From positions 90,126 through 154,125 of the forward strand of contig NZ_KB894577.1 of the NCBI RefSeq assembly GCF_000374525.1: DNA of 64,000 nt, in the 5' to 3' direction. The stretch is from Amorphus coralli DSM 19760 (lineage in GTDB: Bacteria > Pseudomonadota > Alphaproteobacteria > Rhizobiales > Amorphaceae). The translations under genes and the position numbers were made by a program. Shown here piece after piece: positions 34,080-43,081 of the stretch; position 1 is the first letter of the stretch, and each line of letters starts with the position of its first letter. The notes below the pieces were generated by a model, which saw only the letters and a list, made by a program, of their open reading frames with translations, made no database searches and was not told the DNA's origin.

Positions 34080-35101
34080 GTCTTTGCCTGGCCTCCAAGA
34101 CGAATCCGGGGATCGAGAACGGCGAGAAGCAGGTCGGAGACCAGCATCCCGAGAAGGGTCAGCACCGCAACGAACAGCAGGATGAAGCCGGCCAGGAACT
34201 GGTCCTGCGACTGCAGGGCGGAGAGCAGCACCGGACCTACGGTCGGCAGGTTGAGCACAACCGAGACGATGACCGAGCCCGACACCAGCGACGGGATCAG
34301 GTTGCCGATGTCGGAGATGAACGGGTTCAGCGCCATCCGCAGCGGGTACTTCAGGAGCAGCTTGTTTTCCTTCAGCCCCTTGGCGCGCGCGGTGGTCACG
34401 TATTGCCGGTGCAGTTCGTCGAGCAGGTTGGCCCGCAGGCGCCGGATCATGGCTGCCGTTCCGGCAGTGCCGATAACGATGGTCGGCACGATGAGGTGGG
34501 CGAGGATCGATCCGAGCTTGGCCAGGCTCATGGGCTGGTCGACATATTGGGGATCCATCAGGCCGCCGATGGACAGATCGAACCATGCGTTCGCCAGGAA
34601 CAGCAGGATCAGGCCGAGCAGGAAGTTGGGCGTGGCCAGGCCGATATAGCCAAGGAAGGTGAAGCCGTAGTCGCCCCAGGAGTACTGGCGCGTGGCGGAG
34701 TAAATGCCGATCGGGAAGGACACGATGTAGACGAAGAGGATGGTGGCGAAGTTCAGGACGACGGTCAGGAGCAGCGTCCCCGAGACCACCTCGTCAACCG
34801 GCTTCTGGAACTCGAACGACCAGCCCCAGTTGCCCTGGATGAGCCCGTCGAAGCCGTTCGGTCCCGGCCAGATCCCGACCCAGATGGCGTAGCGCTCGAT
34901 GAACGGACGATCGAGGGCGAACTGGTCGCGCAGGAACTCGACGCGGGCGATCGCTGCCTGCTCGCCCTGCATGCGCAGCTGCTCGATCTGGTTCGACAGA
35001 TAGTCGCCGGGCGGCAACTCGATGATCGCGAAGATGAGGAAGCTGATGACGAACAGCGTCGGCACCATCGTCAGCAGCCGTTTGAGGATGTAGACGCCCA
35101 T
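34076..35101 (-). CDS. DppB-type ABC transporter permease
   Basis: The 341-residue protein is the partner permease. It has the N-terminal helix YILKRLLTMVPTLFVISFLI, the periplasmic loop with the GNWGWSFEF segment, and six helices including the cytoplasmic coupling motif RQYVTTARAKGLKENKLLLKYPLR. It forms the inner-membrane channel with the DppC-type protein encoded just downstream (four-base overlap). The ATG at 35101 opens the frame. The substrate-binding gene lies 135 bp upstream. Confidence 0.92.
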   Translation of the reverse strand: MGVYILKRLLTMVPTLFVISFLIFAIIELPPGDYLSNQIEQLRMQGEQAAIARVEFLRDQFALDRPFIERYAIWVGIWPGPNGFDGLIQGNWGWSFEFQKPVDEVVSGTLLLTVVLNFATILFVYIVSFPIGIYSATRQYSWGDYGFTFLGYIGLATPNFLLGLILLFLANAWFDLSIGGLMDPQYVDQPMSLAKLGSILAHLIVPTIVIGTAGTAAMIRRLRANLLDELHRQYVTTARAKGLKENKLLLKYPLRMALNPFISDIGNLIPSLVSGSVIVSVVLNLPTVGPVLLSALQSQDQFLAGFILLFVAVLTLLGMLVSDLLLAVLDPRIRLGGQAKT

Positions 35102-35236
35102 GATCTCGCTGTCGCTCGGCCTCCCGTCCTTGCAGAACGAGGAGCCGGTTTAAGGAACGGTCAGGAGCCGAGCCTCCGACCGGGCGGCGGCGCTGCACCC
35201 AGCCGGGCGCAAACGACCGCCGCCATGCCGATCATC

Positions 35237-37147
35237 CTATTCGGACTGGTCGAAGAAGAACTCGTCCATGCGATAGATACCGAACTGGGCGCCGGGATCC
35301 CAGCCATAGACGCCCTTCTCCGGCACGTTCTTGAGCCGGTCCTTCACCACCACCGGCTGGCGAACGCCGGCGACGGTGCCGATGGTCAGCTGCTCCTCGG
35401 CGTGGATCCGGAGGATCTCGTGCCACTTCGCGGCCATCGCCTCGCCGTCCTCGGCCAGCAGCCAGTCCTGGTAAGCCTGGTACAGCTTCTGCACCGGCTC
35501 GTAGTCGATCTGCAGGCCGCTCTCGCCCTTGCTCATCACGTAGGCGCCCCAGGCCGGCCCGACATAGAACGTCGTATCCAGCGGCACGCGCTGATGCGGC
35601 GCCATTTCCGGGGTGGGGATGCCGTTGTCGAAGCCCGACCAGACCAGCATCTGCAATTCGCCCGCGAACGCCCGGTTGCGCAGGATGTCGCGCTGGCTGG
35701 GCCGGATGAACATGCCGACGCCGATCTCCGCCCAGGTATCCTTGATCAGCTCAAGCGCATCGATTTCCTCGCTGCTCTCGCCCGAGGTCTCGATGATCAG
35801 CTCCAGCGGGCGACCGTCCTCCAGGATGCGCACGCCGTCGGAGCGACGCTCGGTCAGCCCTACCTCGTCGAGCAGCGCACCCGCCTGCTCCAGGTCGAAC
35901 TGGGCCCAGACTGTCTGATACTCTTCCTTGAACAGGGGGCTGGCATCGAGAACCGCGTTGTTGCTGGGCTTGGCGAGGCCGAAGAACAGCACGCGATTGA
36001 TCGCATCGCGGTCGATGGCGAGCGACAGGGCGCGGCGGAAGCGCACGTCGCGGAAGAGCTTGCGCAGCACCGGGTCGTTCAGGGTCAGGTTCGGGTAGAT
36101 GGTGATCTGGTTGGCCTTGGCGATCGGCCAGAGCCGGGTCTTGTAGCCCTCGCTCTCCTCGCCGCGCTTCAGGACGGTGATATCGGAGAAGCCGAGCCCC
36201 CGCGCCTGCAGGTCGACCTCGCCGGCCTGGGTCTTGGCGGCGATCAGGCTGCCCTCGGACACGTTCATGACCACCCGATCGACGTAGGGAAGCTGCTGCC
36301 CGGTGGAATCGATGCGGTGATAGAAGGGGTTGCGGATCATGATGGCGCGCCGGTCCGTGCCCAGCTTCGACGGCACCCACGGCTGCAGCGAGGGCAGGTC
36401 CGGGTTGGTGGCGTCGTACATCTCGTCCTGCTGGTTATGGAGCTGAGCCCAGTTGCGGACCTTCTCCTCTTCGACCGCAGACTGGATCGCGTCGGGATCA
36501 CCGTAGGCCTTGTGGAACTGCTTCAGATAGTGGGCCGGGCGATAGATGAACGGCGGCGCAGACTGCGCCAGGGTCGGCAGAAACTGCGGGTTCGGCTCGG
36601 GCCACGTGTAACGCACCGTGGTGTCGTCGATGACCTCGAAAATCGGCGGCGTGCCGTTCACCAGCATGAACGGCGGAGGCCCGGACGGCGTCAGCTCCTT
36701 GTTGCTGATCACGTCTTCCCAGTAGTAGCGGAAATCCTCCGAGGTGAACGGCGTACCGTCAGACCATTTGTGTCCCTCCCGCAGGAACAGCGTGAAGGAA
36801 GCGCCGTCCTCGACCTGCACGTCGGCGAGAATGTCCGGCACCAGGTCCAGCTCCGAGGTGTAACCGACAAGGCGGGCATATCCCCACACATTGATTAGGC
36901 GTACGTCCTTGGCCCGGCCGATCAGCGTTTCGATGTCGCCGCCGGGAATGCCCGTGTCTCGGCCCTCTTCCGGAAGATCGACAATCAGCGGATCGGCAGG
37001 GATGCGCTCGGCAAGCGGCGGCAATCCGTCGGGGTGCGTCCGCGACAGGGTCGGCGTTTCCTTCAGCTCCGGCAGATCCTGCGCCAAGGAGCCCGATGAT
37101 CCGGCCAGAGCGAGAGCGAGAGTGGCGAGAACGAGACGAGTGAGCAT
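35237..37147 (-). CDS. Family-5 extracellular solute-binding protein (oligopeptide/oligosaccharide type)
   Basis: The 636-residue protein has a signal peptide ([23 protein letters not shown]) and SBP_bac_5 features: FLREGHKWSDGTPFTSEDFRYYWEDV, VRFRRALSLAIDRDAINRVLFFG and a C-terminal lobe. It would bind substrate in the periplasm for the permease pair downstream. The length and the YYWEDV variant set it apart from classical DppA; some large family-5 proteins in rhizobia bind alpha-galactosides rather than peptides, so the substrate is open. Its ATG overlaps the ATPase gene stop by one base. Confidence 0.9.
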   Translation of the reverse strand: MLTRLVLATLALALAGSSGSLAQDLPELKETPTLSRTHPDGLPPLAERIPADPLIVDLPEEGRDTGIPGGDIETLIGRAKDVRLINVWGYARLVGYTSELDLVPDILADVQVEDGASFTLFLREGHKWSDGTPFTSEDFRYYWEDVISNKELTPSGPPPFMLVNGTPPIFEVIDDTTVRYTWPEPNPQFLPTLAQSAPPFIYRPAHYLKQFHKAYGDPDAIQSAVEEEKVRNWAQLHNQQDEMYDATNPDLPSLQPWVPSKLGTDRRAIMIRNPFYHRIDSTGQQLPYVDRVVMNVSEGSLIAAKTQAGEVDLQARGLGFSDITVLKRGEESEGYKTRLWPIAKANQITIYPNLTLNDPVLRKLFRDVRFRRALSLAIDRDAINRVLFFGLAKPSNNAVLDASPLFKEEYQTVWAQFDLEQAGALLDEVGLTERRSDGVRILEDGRPLELIIETSGESSEEIDALELIKDTWAEIGVGMFIRPSQRDILRNRAFAGELQMLVWSGFDNGIPTPEMAPHQRVPLDTTFYVGPAWGAYVMSKGESGLQIDYEPVQKLYQAYQDWLLAEDGEAMAAKWHEILRIHAEEQLTIGTVAGVRQPVVVKDRLKNVPEKGVYGWDPGAQFGIYRMDEFFFDQSE

Positions 37148-39045
37148 CACACGGCTTCCTTCAGGGACGGGCTTGCGAGACCGGGCGCGCAGACGAAATG
37201 ATCCGGCGAGACTTCGACGAGAACGGGCTGCGTGTCCGCATCCAGCCGGTATGGCTCCGGCCAGGCAGACGGCTGCGAGGCTCGCGTCTGCGACAGGTGA
37301 TCGAAGTCGAGCGGGTGGTCGAGGCTGGCTTCCGGCACGGCGGCCAGCAGCGCCTGGGTGTAGGGGTGCTGGGGATCGTTCACGACCGTCGAGGTCGGGC
37401 CCATTTCCACCAGCCGGCCCTTGCACATCACCGCGACGCGCTCCGACAGGTAGTCCACGACCGCGAGGTTGTGGCTGACGAACAGGTAGGTCAGGCCAAG
37501 TTCGGCCTTGAGGTCCTGCAGGAGGTTGAGGATCTGCGCCTGGACCGAGACGTCCAGGGCGGAGACCGGCTCGTCGCAGACAACCAGATCGGGCCTGAGC
37601 GCGAGTGCCCGGGCGATACCGATACGCTGGCGCTGACCGCCGGACAGCGAGTGCGGATAGCGGCGCAGATAGCGCTGGTCGAGCCCCACGAGCGCCATCA
37701 GCTCGCGCACCCAGTCGGCACGCTCCGCCGAGGTGCCGACATTGTGGATGATGAGGGGCTCCATCAGGATCTCGTTCAGCGACATGCGCGGATTGAGCGA
37801 GGAGAACGGGTCCTGGAAGATCATCTGGACGCGGCGGCGATAGTCCATCAGGTTCGCGCCGCGCAGGGCGTAGATATCCTCCAGCCCCCTGCCCGCGTCG
37901 AACCGGACACTGCCGCCATCGAGGTCCAGCGCCCGCATGACGGCATTCGCCGTGGTGGTCTTGCCGGAACCGGATTCGCCGACGAGACCCAGACACTCGC
38001 CCCGCTGGATGGTCAACGACACACCATCGAGCGCCTTCAGCACACGCCCCTGACTCTTGCCGAACAGGCTGCCGCCCTGGCGAAGCGCGAACGTCTTGGA
38101 GATGTTGTCGACAACGAGCAGCGGCTCCCCGGCCCGGGCGCCGGCCGCCTCGGCGGGCGCGCGCTCCTTGGACAGAAGGCCGCCGATCTTCGGCGCGATG
38201 GGCCGGATCGGCTGGAGCCGCTCGTTGGCATCCATGTGAAAGGTCGGCACTGCGTCGAGAAGCGCCTTCAGGTAGGGATGCTCCGGCGCGCGGAACACGG
38301 TCTCAACCGGCCCCGCCTCCATGACGCGACCCTGGTAGACCACCACCACCGCGTCCGCCATATTGGCCACCACGCCGAAATCGTGGGTGATCAGCAGTAC
38401 CGACATCTGCAGCTCTTCCTGCACGTCGCGGATGAGCTTCAGGATCTCGGCCTGGATGGTGACGTCGAGGGCGGTGGTCGGCTCGTCGGCAACCAGCAGT
38501 GCCGGCCGGCAGATCAGCGCCATTGCGATCATGGCGCGCTGGCGCAGGCCGCCGGAGAGCTCGAACGGATAGGTATCGAGCGCACGGTCGGGATCGGGGA
38601 ACTGCACCAGCCGGAGCATGTCGCGGGTGGCCTCCCGGGCCTCCTCGCGGGACATGTCCTGGTGCAGCCGGGCCGCTTCGCCGATCTGATCGCCGATGGT
38701 GTGGAGCGGCGACAGCGAGGTCATCGGCTCCTGGAAGATCATTGCGATCCGGTTGCCGCGGATGTCGCGCATGAGCGGTCCGTCACGTTCCAGCGACGCA
38801 ATGTCCACCGGGGCGGCCTCTCCGGCCGGGTCGGAGAACAGGATCTGACCGGATGCGACCTTCGCGGCGGGGGGCAGAAGGCCCATGACGGCCTGGGAAA
38901 TGGTCGACTTTCCACAGCCGGACTCGCCTACGAGCGCAATGGTCCGGGCGTTCGGAACGTCGAATGAGACGCCGTTGACCGCGCGCGTGGTGCCGCTATC
39001 GGAGTGATAGTCGATGCACAGATCCCGTATGGATACGACGCTCAC
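37147..39045 (-). CDS. Fused DppD-DppF type ABC transporter ATPase
   Basis: The 632-residue protein contains two ABC cassettes. The first has [14 protein letters not shown] and [15 protein letters not shown], the second [14 protein letters not shown] and [16 protein letters not shown], each followed by a Walker B with DEP. Each cassette ends in an oligopeptide-transporter C-terminal extension ([12 protein letters not shown] and [12 protein letters not shown]). It powers the importer encoded downstream. Such fusions occur in many proteobacterial systems. The start is a GTG at 39045 with GGGGAGGACGA upstream. It is the first gene of the four-gene operon ATPase, binding protein, DppB, DppC. Confidence 0.93.
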   Translation of the reverse strand: MSVVSIRDLCIDYHSDSGTTRAVNGVSFDVPNARTIALVGESGCGKSTISQAVMGLLPPAAKVASGQILFSDPAGEAAPVDIASLERDGPLMRDIRGNRIAMIFQEPMTSLSPLHTIGDQIGEAARLHQDMSREEAREATRDMLRLVQFPDPDRALDTYPFELSGGLRQRAMIAMALICRPALLVADEPTTALDVTIQAEILKLIRDVQEELQMSVLLITHDFGVVANMADAVVVVYQGRVMEAGPVETVFRAPEHPYLKALLDAVPTFHMDANERLQPIRPIAPKIGGLLSKERAPAEAAGARAGEPLLVVDNISKTFALRQGGSLFGKSQGRVLKALDGVSLTIQRGECLGLVGESGSGKTTTANAVMRALDLDGGSVRFDAGRGLEDIYALRGANLMDYRRRVQMIFQDPFSSLNPRMSLNEILMEPLIIHNVGTSAERADWVRELMALVGLDQRYLRRYPHSLSGGQRQRIGIARALALRPDLVVCDEPVSALDVSVQAQILNLLQDLKAELGLTYLFVSHNLAVVDYLSERVAVMCKGRLVEMGPTSTVVNDPQHPYTQALLAAVPEASLDHPLDFDHLSQTRASQPSAWPEPYRLDADTQPVLVEVSPDHFVCAPGLASPSLKEAV

Positions 39046-39259
39046 TCGTCCTCCCCGACAAAGCTACCGTCCGGCCACGGGCTCCCCTCCCCGACGGCGG
39101 ATGCCGTTCCCCACTAGAGCATTTTCCAGCCGAGGGAAATCACTGCGGCGGCCGAAAACGATCTCGCCGACCGCTTTAACGCACAAGCAGTGCGAAATGG
39201 TACCGTGCAATGCGAGGAATGCGCCGACCGTGTCCTTTCGGTCGGCCAAGATCGCAGTC

Positions 39260-39565
39260 CTAGCTGAGATCGGTCTCGTCGATCTCTTCGTAAATGCCGG
39301 CCACGACGGTCCTGTCGACAAGAGCAGCAATCCGTTCGTGCCTGGCCGCCTCGCCATCCGCGGTCCGCTGAAGCCACGCATCGAGCTCCTCGCGGGTCAC
39401 GTCCATCCGGGCATAGGACACGATCTCGCTGGGATCCTTGATGCTGCGCGCGTGCGTGACGTGCACCGGACGGCCGAAGTGCCCCTCCTCTGCCAGCCAG
39501 GCTTCCTTGAAGGCTTCGAAGGTCGCGCCGTCTTTCAGGCGCCGCACCAGCACCGCTACGAACAC
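39260..39565 (-). CDS. Small protein of unknown function overlapping the cyclase gene
   Basis: This 101-residue protein begins VFVAVLVRRLKDGATFEAFK with a GTG start at 39565 and GGAG about seven bases upstream. The pattern of an initial strand, a helix beginning ATFEAFKEAWLAEE, a central strand pair (GRPVHVTHARSIKD, EIVSYARMDV) and a helix (LDAWLQRTADGEAAR) suggests a dimeric alpha/beta-barrel, ABM-like fold, but no active-site residue is evident. It overlaps the end of the adenylate cyclase gene by 10 bases, so the two are probably co-translated. Function unknown. Confidence 0.72.
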   Translation of the reverse strand: MFVAVLVRRLKDGATFEAFKEAWLAEEGHFGRPVHVTHARSIKDPSEIVSYARMDVTREELDAWLQRTADGEAARHERIAALVDRTVVAGIYEEIDETDLS

Positions 39566-41562
39566 TCCGGATCTCCTTCGGTGGCAGGCCCCCGCAGGCC
39601 GGGCACCCCCGCCTCGTCCATCAGTCGCCAGATCTCCACCAGCGCCTCGCGCCCCTGCAGATGGACCGCACCGACGGCCTCGCGGCTGACCGGATAGCCC
39701 AGCCTGCGCACGGTCTCCTCGCTGGCGAGCAGGATCGCGTCGGCGTGCGGGTCGATGTTGCGTCCGAACGATTCCAGGCGCGACGCGACGTTCACCGTGT
39801 CGCCGACGATCGTATAGTTGACCCGGTCGGGCGATCCGAGATTACCCACGATCACCGGTCCGGAATGGATGCCGATGCGCAGCCTCAAGACCGGTGCGCC
39901 ACTCACCCGGGCCTCCCGGGCGCACTCCTCCGCGTGATGCAGGATGGACAGTGCGGCACGCACCGCCCGCTCGGCATGATCGGGCACGTCCTGCTCGGCC
40001 CAGAAGGCCATCATTCCGTCGCCCATGAACTTGTCGATGATGCCCTGCTCCTGCTCGACGCAGGCGACCAGGCCGGCGAAGTGCCGGTTGAGCAGCGCGG
40101 CCGCCTCCTCCGCGCTCATTCGCTCCGACAGGGCCGTGAAGCCAACGATGTCGGTAAACATCACGGTCGCCTGCTGCGAACCGCTGCGGGTCGCCTCGGC
40201 AAAGCCGAGCTGCATCAGCCGGTGGACGAGCTGTCGCGGCACGTAGAGCGAAAAGGTGCGCAGGCCATCGACCATGGCATTGAAGGCGCGCGCTTCGGAG
40301 TCGACCTCGTGGATGCGGCTCGCCGGCAGCCGGCTGACGTTGTCGAACTCGAATCGCGCAATCCGTTCTGCCTCTGGCGCGACGCGGCCGATGGCTCGGG
40401 CAACGGCCCGGCCGGTGAGGATGGCGACGATCACCGAAAGGACCAGCAGGCCCAGCCCGAGCAGGAAGGAGCCGCGCAGCCGGTGCACCTCGTCCATCAC
40501 CTCGTATTCGGGCTGAAACAGCACCGCGTACCAGGGCTCGGGCCCGTACCCCCTGATCTCACGGGCAAGCACGACGAAGGGCCCGTCCGTCGTTTCGATG
40601 GTGCTGACGGAGACCCCGGCGTCAAACGCCCGCCTGAACCCGACCAGCGGCTTGCGATCGGGAAACTGGCTGAGGATGGGGTCGTCCAGTCGGCCCAGGG
40701 GCACCGTCGGATCCTGCTCCTGCGCATCCAGCGGCACCAGCTTGCCCGTCAGGGTGGTGTGGGCGAAGACCGTGTCGTCTCCATACAAGAGCGCCACGGC
40801 GCTGGAGAATTTCCGGCCGATGTCCTCCACGATCGACGAAAAGCCGTCGATGCCGACCGCCGCCACGACGTAGCCCTCGAGCCGCCCGTTGCGGGCCAGC
40901 GGAGCCGCGACATTCATGAAGGTTGCCCCCGCGACATGCACGGGAGGCCCCCACTTCGGCGGGTCGCCAAGGCGAATTGTTCTGAGGGCTTCCTCGATGA
41001 CGGGCGACACGGACTCCGTCTGGGTGGTGAACTCGAAGTTGCCCTTGTCGTCTCGAAAGACGCCCTCGGCATTGAAATCGCGCGTGTAAACGACGATGGC
41101 GCGGATGGCCTCGTCGGCCGCCAGCATGCCCTCGAACAATGCGGTCCGCCGGTCCGTGCGCTGCAGATCGATCTGGCCGGTCTCGTAGAGACGCGTCAGG
41201 GCCGCGACCGACGGCTCCACGTTGGCCACGCGGTCGGTGATCCGCTCGACGAGCGTCTCCATCACCAGGACCGCCTTGTCGTTCAAAAGGGTGTAGGTGT
41301 TCTGGAAATTGGCGCTGATGGTGAGCGCCAGCACGCTCAGGATCGCAGCCGCGACCAGCAAGCCCGACGTGCCGGCGAGGAAGACCGCCAGCGAGATGCG
41401 CGGCCAGCGGCGAGTGCCCTCGCGCGCTTCCGGCTTCGAGGAGCGGCCGGCCGCACGCACGGCGGAGCGGCCGTTGGACAAGGCCGCAGCCTGGGCAACG
41501 TCCTTCGCCACAACCGGCCCCGAGGGCTCATCGCCCCCGGCGGACGTCTTCCGCTCGCGCAC
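39556..41562 (-). CDS. Membrane-bound class III adenylate cyclase with Cache sensor
   Basis: The 668-residue protein has a basic cytoplasmic N-terminus, a first membrane helix (about 57-82), an extracellular dCache-like sensor (about 85-360), a second helix (about 365-390), a HAMP linker, and a C-terminal class III cyclase domain. Catalytic features are VMFTDIVGFTALSER (metal-binding Asp), IIDKFMGDGMMAFW (second Asp; adenine-selecting Lys) and YTIVGDTVNVASRLE (transition-state Asn and Arg). It would turn an external ligand signal into cAMP. GTG at 41562 is preceded by GGGAG. It overlaps the small gene downstream. Confidence 0.9.
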   Translation of the reverse strand: MRERKTSAGGDEPSGPVVAKDVAQAAALSNGRSAVRAAGRSSKPEAREGTRRWPRISLAVFLAGTSGLLVAAAILSVLALTISANFQNTYTLLNDKAVLVMETLVERITDRVANVEPSVAALTRLYETGQIDLQRTDRRTALFEGMLAADEAIRAIVVYTRDFNAEGVFRDDKGNFEFTTQTESVSPVIEEALRTIRLGDPPKWGPPVHVAGATFMNVAAPLARNGRLEGYVVAAVGIDGFSSIVEDIGRKFSSAVALLYGDDTVFAHTTLTGKLVPLDAQEQDPTVPLGRLDDPILSQFPDRKPLVGFRRAFDAGVSVSTIETTDGPFVVLAREIRGYGPEPWYAVLFQPEYEVMDEVHRLRGSFLLGLGLLVLSVIVAILTGRAVARAIGRVAPEAERIARFEFDNVSRLPASRIHEVDSEARAFNAMVDGLRTFSLYVPRQLVHRLMQLGFAEATRSGSQQATVMFTDIVGFTALSERMSAEEAAALLNRHFAGLVACVEQEQGIIDKFMGDGMMAFWAEQDVPDHAERAVRAALSILHHAEECAREARVSGAPVLRLRIGIHSGPVIVGNLGSPDRVNYTIVGDTVNVASRLESFGRNIDPHADAILLASEETVRRLGYPVSREAVGAVHLQGREALVEIWRLMDEAGVPGLRGPATEGDPECS

Positions 41563-41675
41563 CGCTGTCGCTCCCCTGTCGTTTCCGGCCCTTGCGCTCC
41601 ACCGCCCCTTTCACCTCGACAGTGCGCCGAAAGCGAGGCGGCAGCCGGACCGGAAACGCCGGGAAGGGCGCCGCC

Positions 41676-42890
41676 CTACGAGAAGGCCTGAATGCCCGTC
41701 TGCGCCCGGCCCAGGATCAGGGCATGCACGTCGTGCGTACCCTCGTACGTGTTGACGGTTTCCAGGTTCGCCATGTGGCGAATGACCTGGAACTCCTCGG
41801 AGATGCCGTTGCCGCCGTGCATGTCGCGGGCCTGCCGGGCGATGTCCAGGGCCTTGCCGCAGTTGTTGCGCTTGATGATGGAAATCATCTCGGGCGCCAT
41901 CTTTCCGTCGTCGAACAGGCGACCGACCTGCAATGCCGCCTGAAGGCCGAGCGAGATCTCGGTCTGCATGTTGGCCAGCTTGAGCTGCACGAGCTGCGTG
42001 GCGGCCAGCGGGCGACCGAACTGCTTGCGGTCGAGGGTGTACTGGCGCGCGGCGTGCCAGCAGAACTCGGCTGCGCCCATGGCGCCCCAGGCGATGCCGT
42101 AGCGGGCGCGGTTGAGACAGCCGAACGGCCCCTTCAGGCCGGCCACGTTGGGGAGCAGGTTTTCCTCTGGCACGAACACGCCATCCATGACGATCTCGCC
42201 GGTGATGGAGGCGCGCAGCGACAGCTTGCCCTGGATCTTCGGCGCGCTGAGGCCCTCCATCCCCTTGTCGAGGATGAAGCCGCGGATCTGGCCGTCGTGC
42301 GCGGCCGACTTCGCCCACACGACGAACACGTCGGCGATGGGCGAGTTGGAGATCCACATCTTGGTGCCGGTCAGCTTGTAACCGCCGTCCACCTTGTCGG
42401 CGCGGGTCTTCATGCCGCCGGGATCGGAGCCGGCATCCGGCTCGGTCAGGCCGAAACAGCCGACGAACTCGCCGGACGCGAGCTTCGGCAGATATTTGTG
42501 GCGCTGGTTTTCGTCGCCGTAGGCGTAGATCGGGTACATGACCAGCGAGGACTGCACGCTCATCATCGAACGGTAGCCGGAATCGACACGCTCCACCTCG
42601 CGCGCCACCAGGCCGTAGGAGACGTAGCCGGCGCCGACGCCGCCATATTCCTCCGGCACGGTTACGCCGAGCAGACCCAGCTCGCCCATCTCGTTGAAAA
42701 TGGCGCGGTCGGTCTTTTCTTCGCGATAGGCATCGATCACCCGCGGCTGCAGCTTGTCCTGCGCATACTGGGCGGCCGTGTCACGGATCATCCGCTCTTC
42801 TTCGGAGAGCTGATCCTCAAGAAGGAAGGGATCGGACCAGACGAACGCGGAGGTCGTCTTCTTGGGGGCGGAATCGGCCGCAGCAGTCAT
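41676..42890 (-). CDS. gcdH: Glutaryl-CoA dehydrogenase
   Basis: The 404-residue acyl-CoA dehydrogenase starts with [20 protein letters not shown] and carries [20 protein letters not shown] and [18 protein letters not shown]. The catalytic Glu383 lies in [20 protein letters not shown]. The SDPGGMKT segment, FVVWAK and the TYEGTHD position fit glutaryl-CoA dehydrogenase rather than short-chain acyl-CoA dehydrogenases. It oxidatively decarboxylates glutaryl-CoA to crotonyl-CoA in lysine and aromatic catabolism. The ATG at 42890 opens the gene, which is divergent from pepN. A general acyl-CoA dehydrogenase cannot be fully excluded. Confidence 0.9.
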   Translation of the reverse strand: MTAAADSAPKKTTSAFVWSDPFLLEDQLSEEERMIRDTAAQYAQDKLQPRVIDAYREEKTDRAIFNEMGELGLLGVTVPEEYGGVGAGYVSYGLVAREVERVDSGYRSMMSVQSSLVMYPIYAYGDENQRHKYLPKLASGEFVGCFGLTEPDAGSDPGGMKTRADKVDGGYKLTGTKMWISNSPIADVFVVWAKSAAHDGQIRGFILDKGMEGLSAPKIQGKLSLRASITGEIVMDGVFVPEENLLPNVAGLKGPFGCLNRARYGIAWGAMGAAEFCWHAARQYTLDRKQFGRPLAATQLVQLKLANMQTEISLGLQAALQVGRLFDDGKMAPEMISIIKRNNCGKALDIARQARDMHGGNGISEEFQVIRHMANLETVNTYEGTHDVHALILGRAQTGIQAFS

Positions 42891-43081
42891 GCCGTGTGTC
42901 TCCTACTCGGGCTTTCGCGATTGGCCGCACACTATAGGGGCGAGCCCGTGGCGGGCAAGCGCGCCCTAGCGCGACCCCCGTCGCGGGCGTTATGACGGAT
43001 CCGGCCATGCTGCTACGGTTTCGCGGCCGAACCGGACACCTCTGTCGATCACACCCATCCGCCAATTTTGGGACGCACCCG

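Noticed and set aside
39118..39194. AGAGCATTTTCC and a small CGCAC-AAGCA-GTGCG hairpin before the ABC transporter operon as a dispersed repeat
   Set aside because: It resembles the start of common Hyphomicrobiales intergenic elements but lacks the matching right arm, so it is at most a decayed copy.
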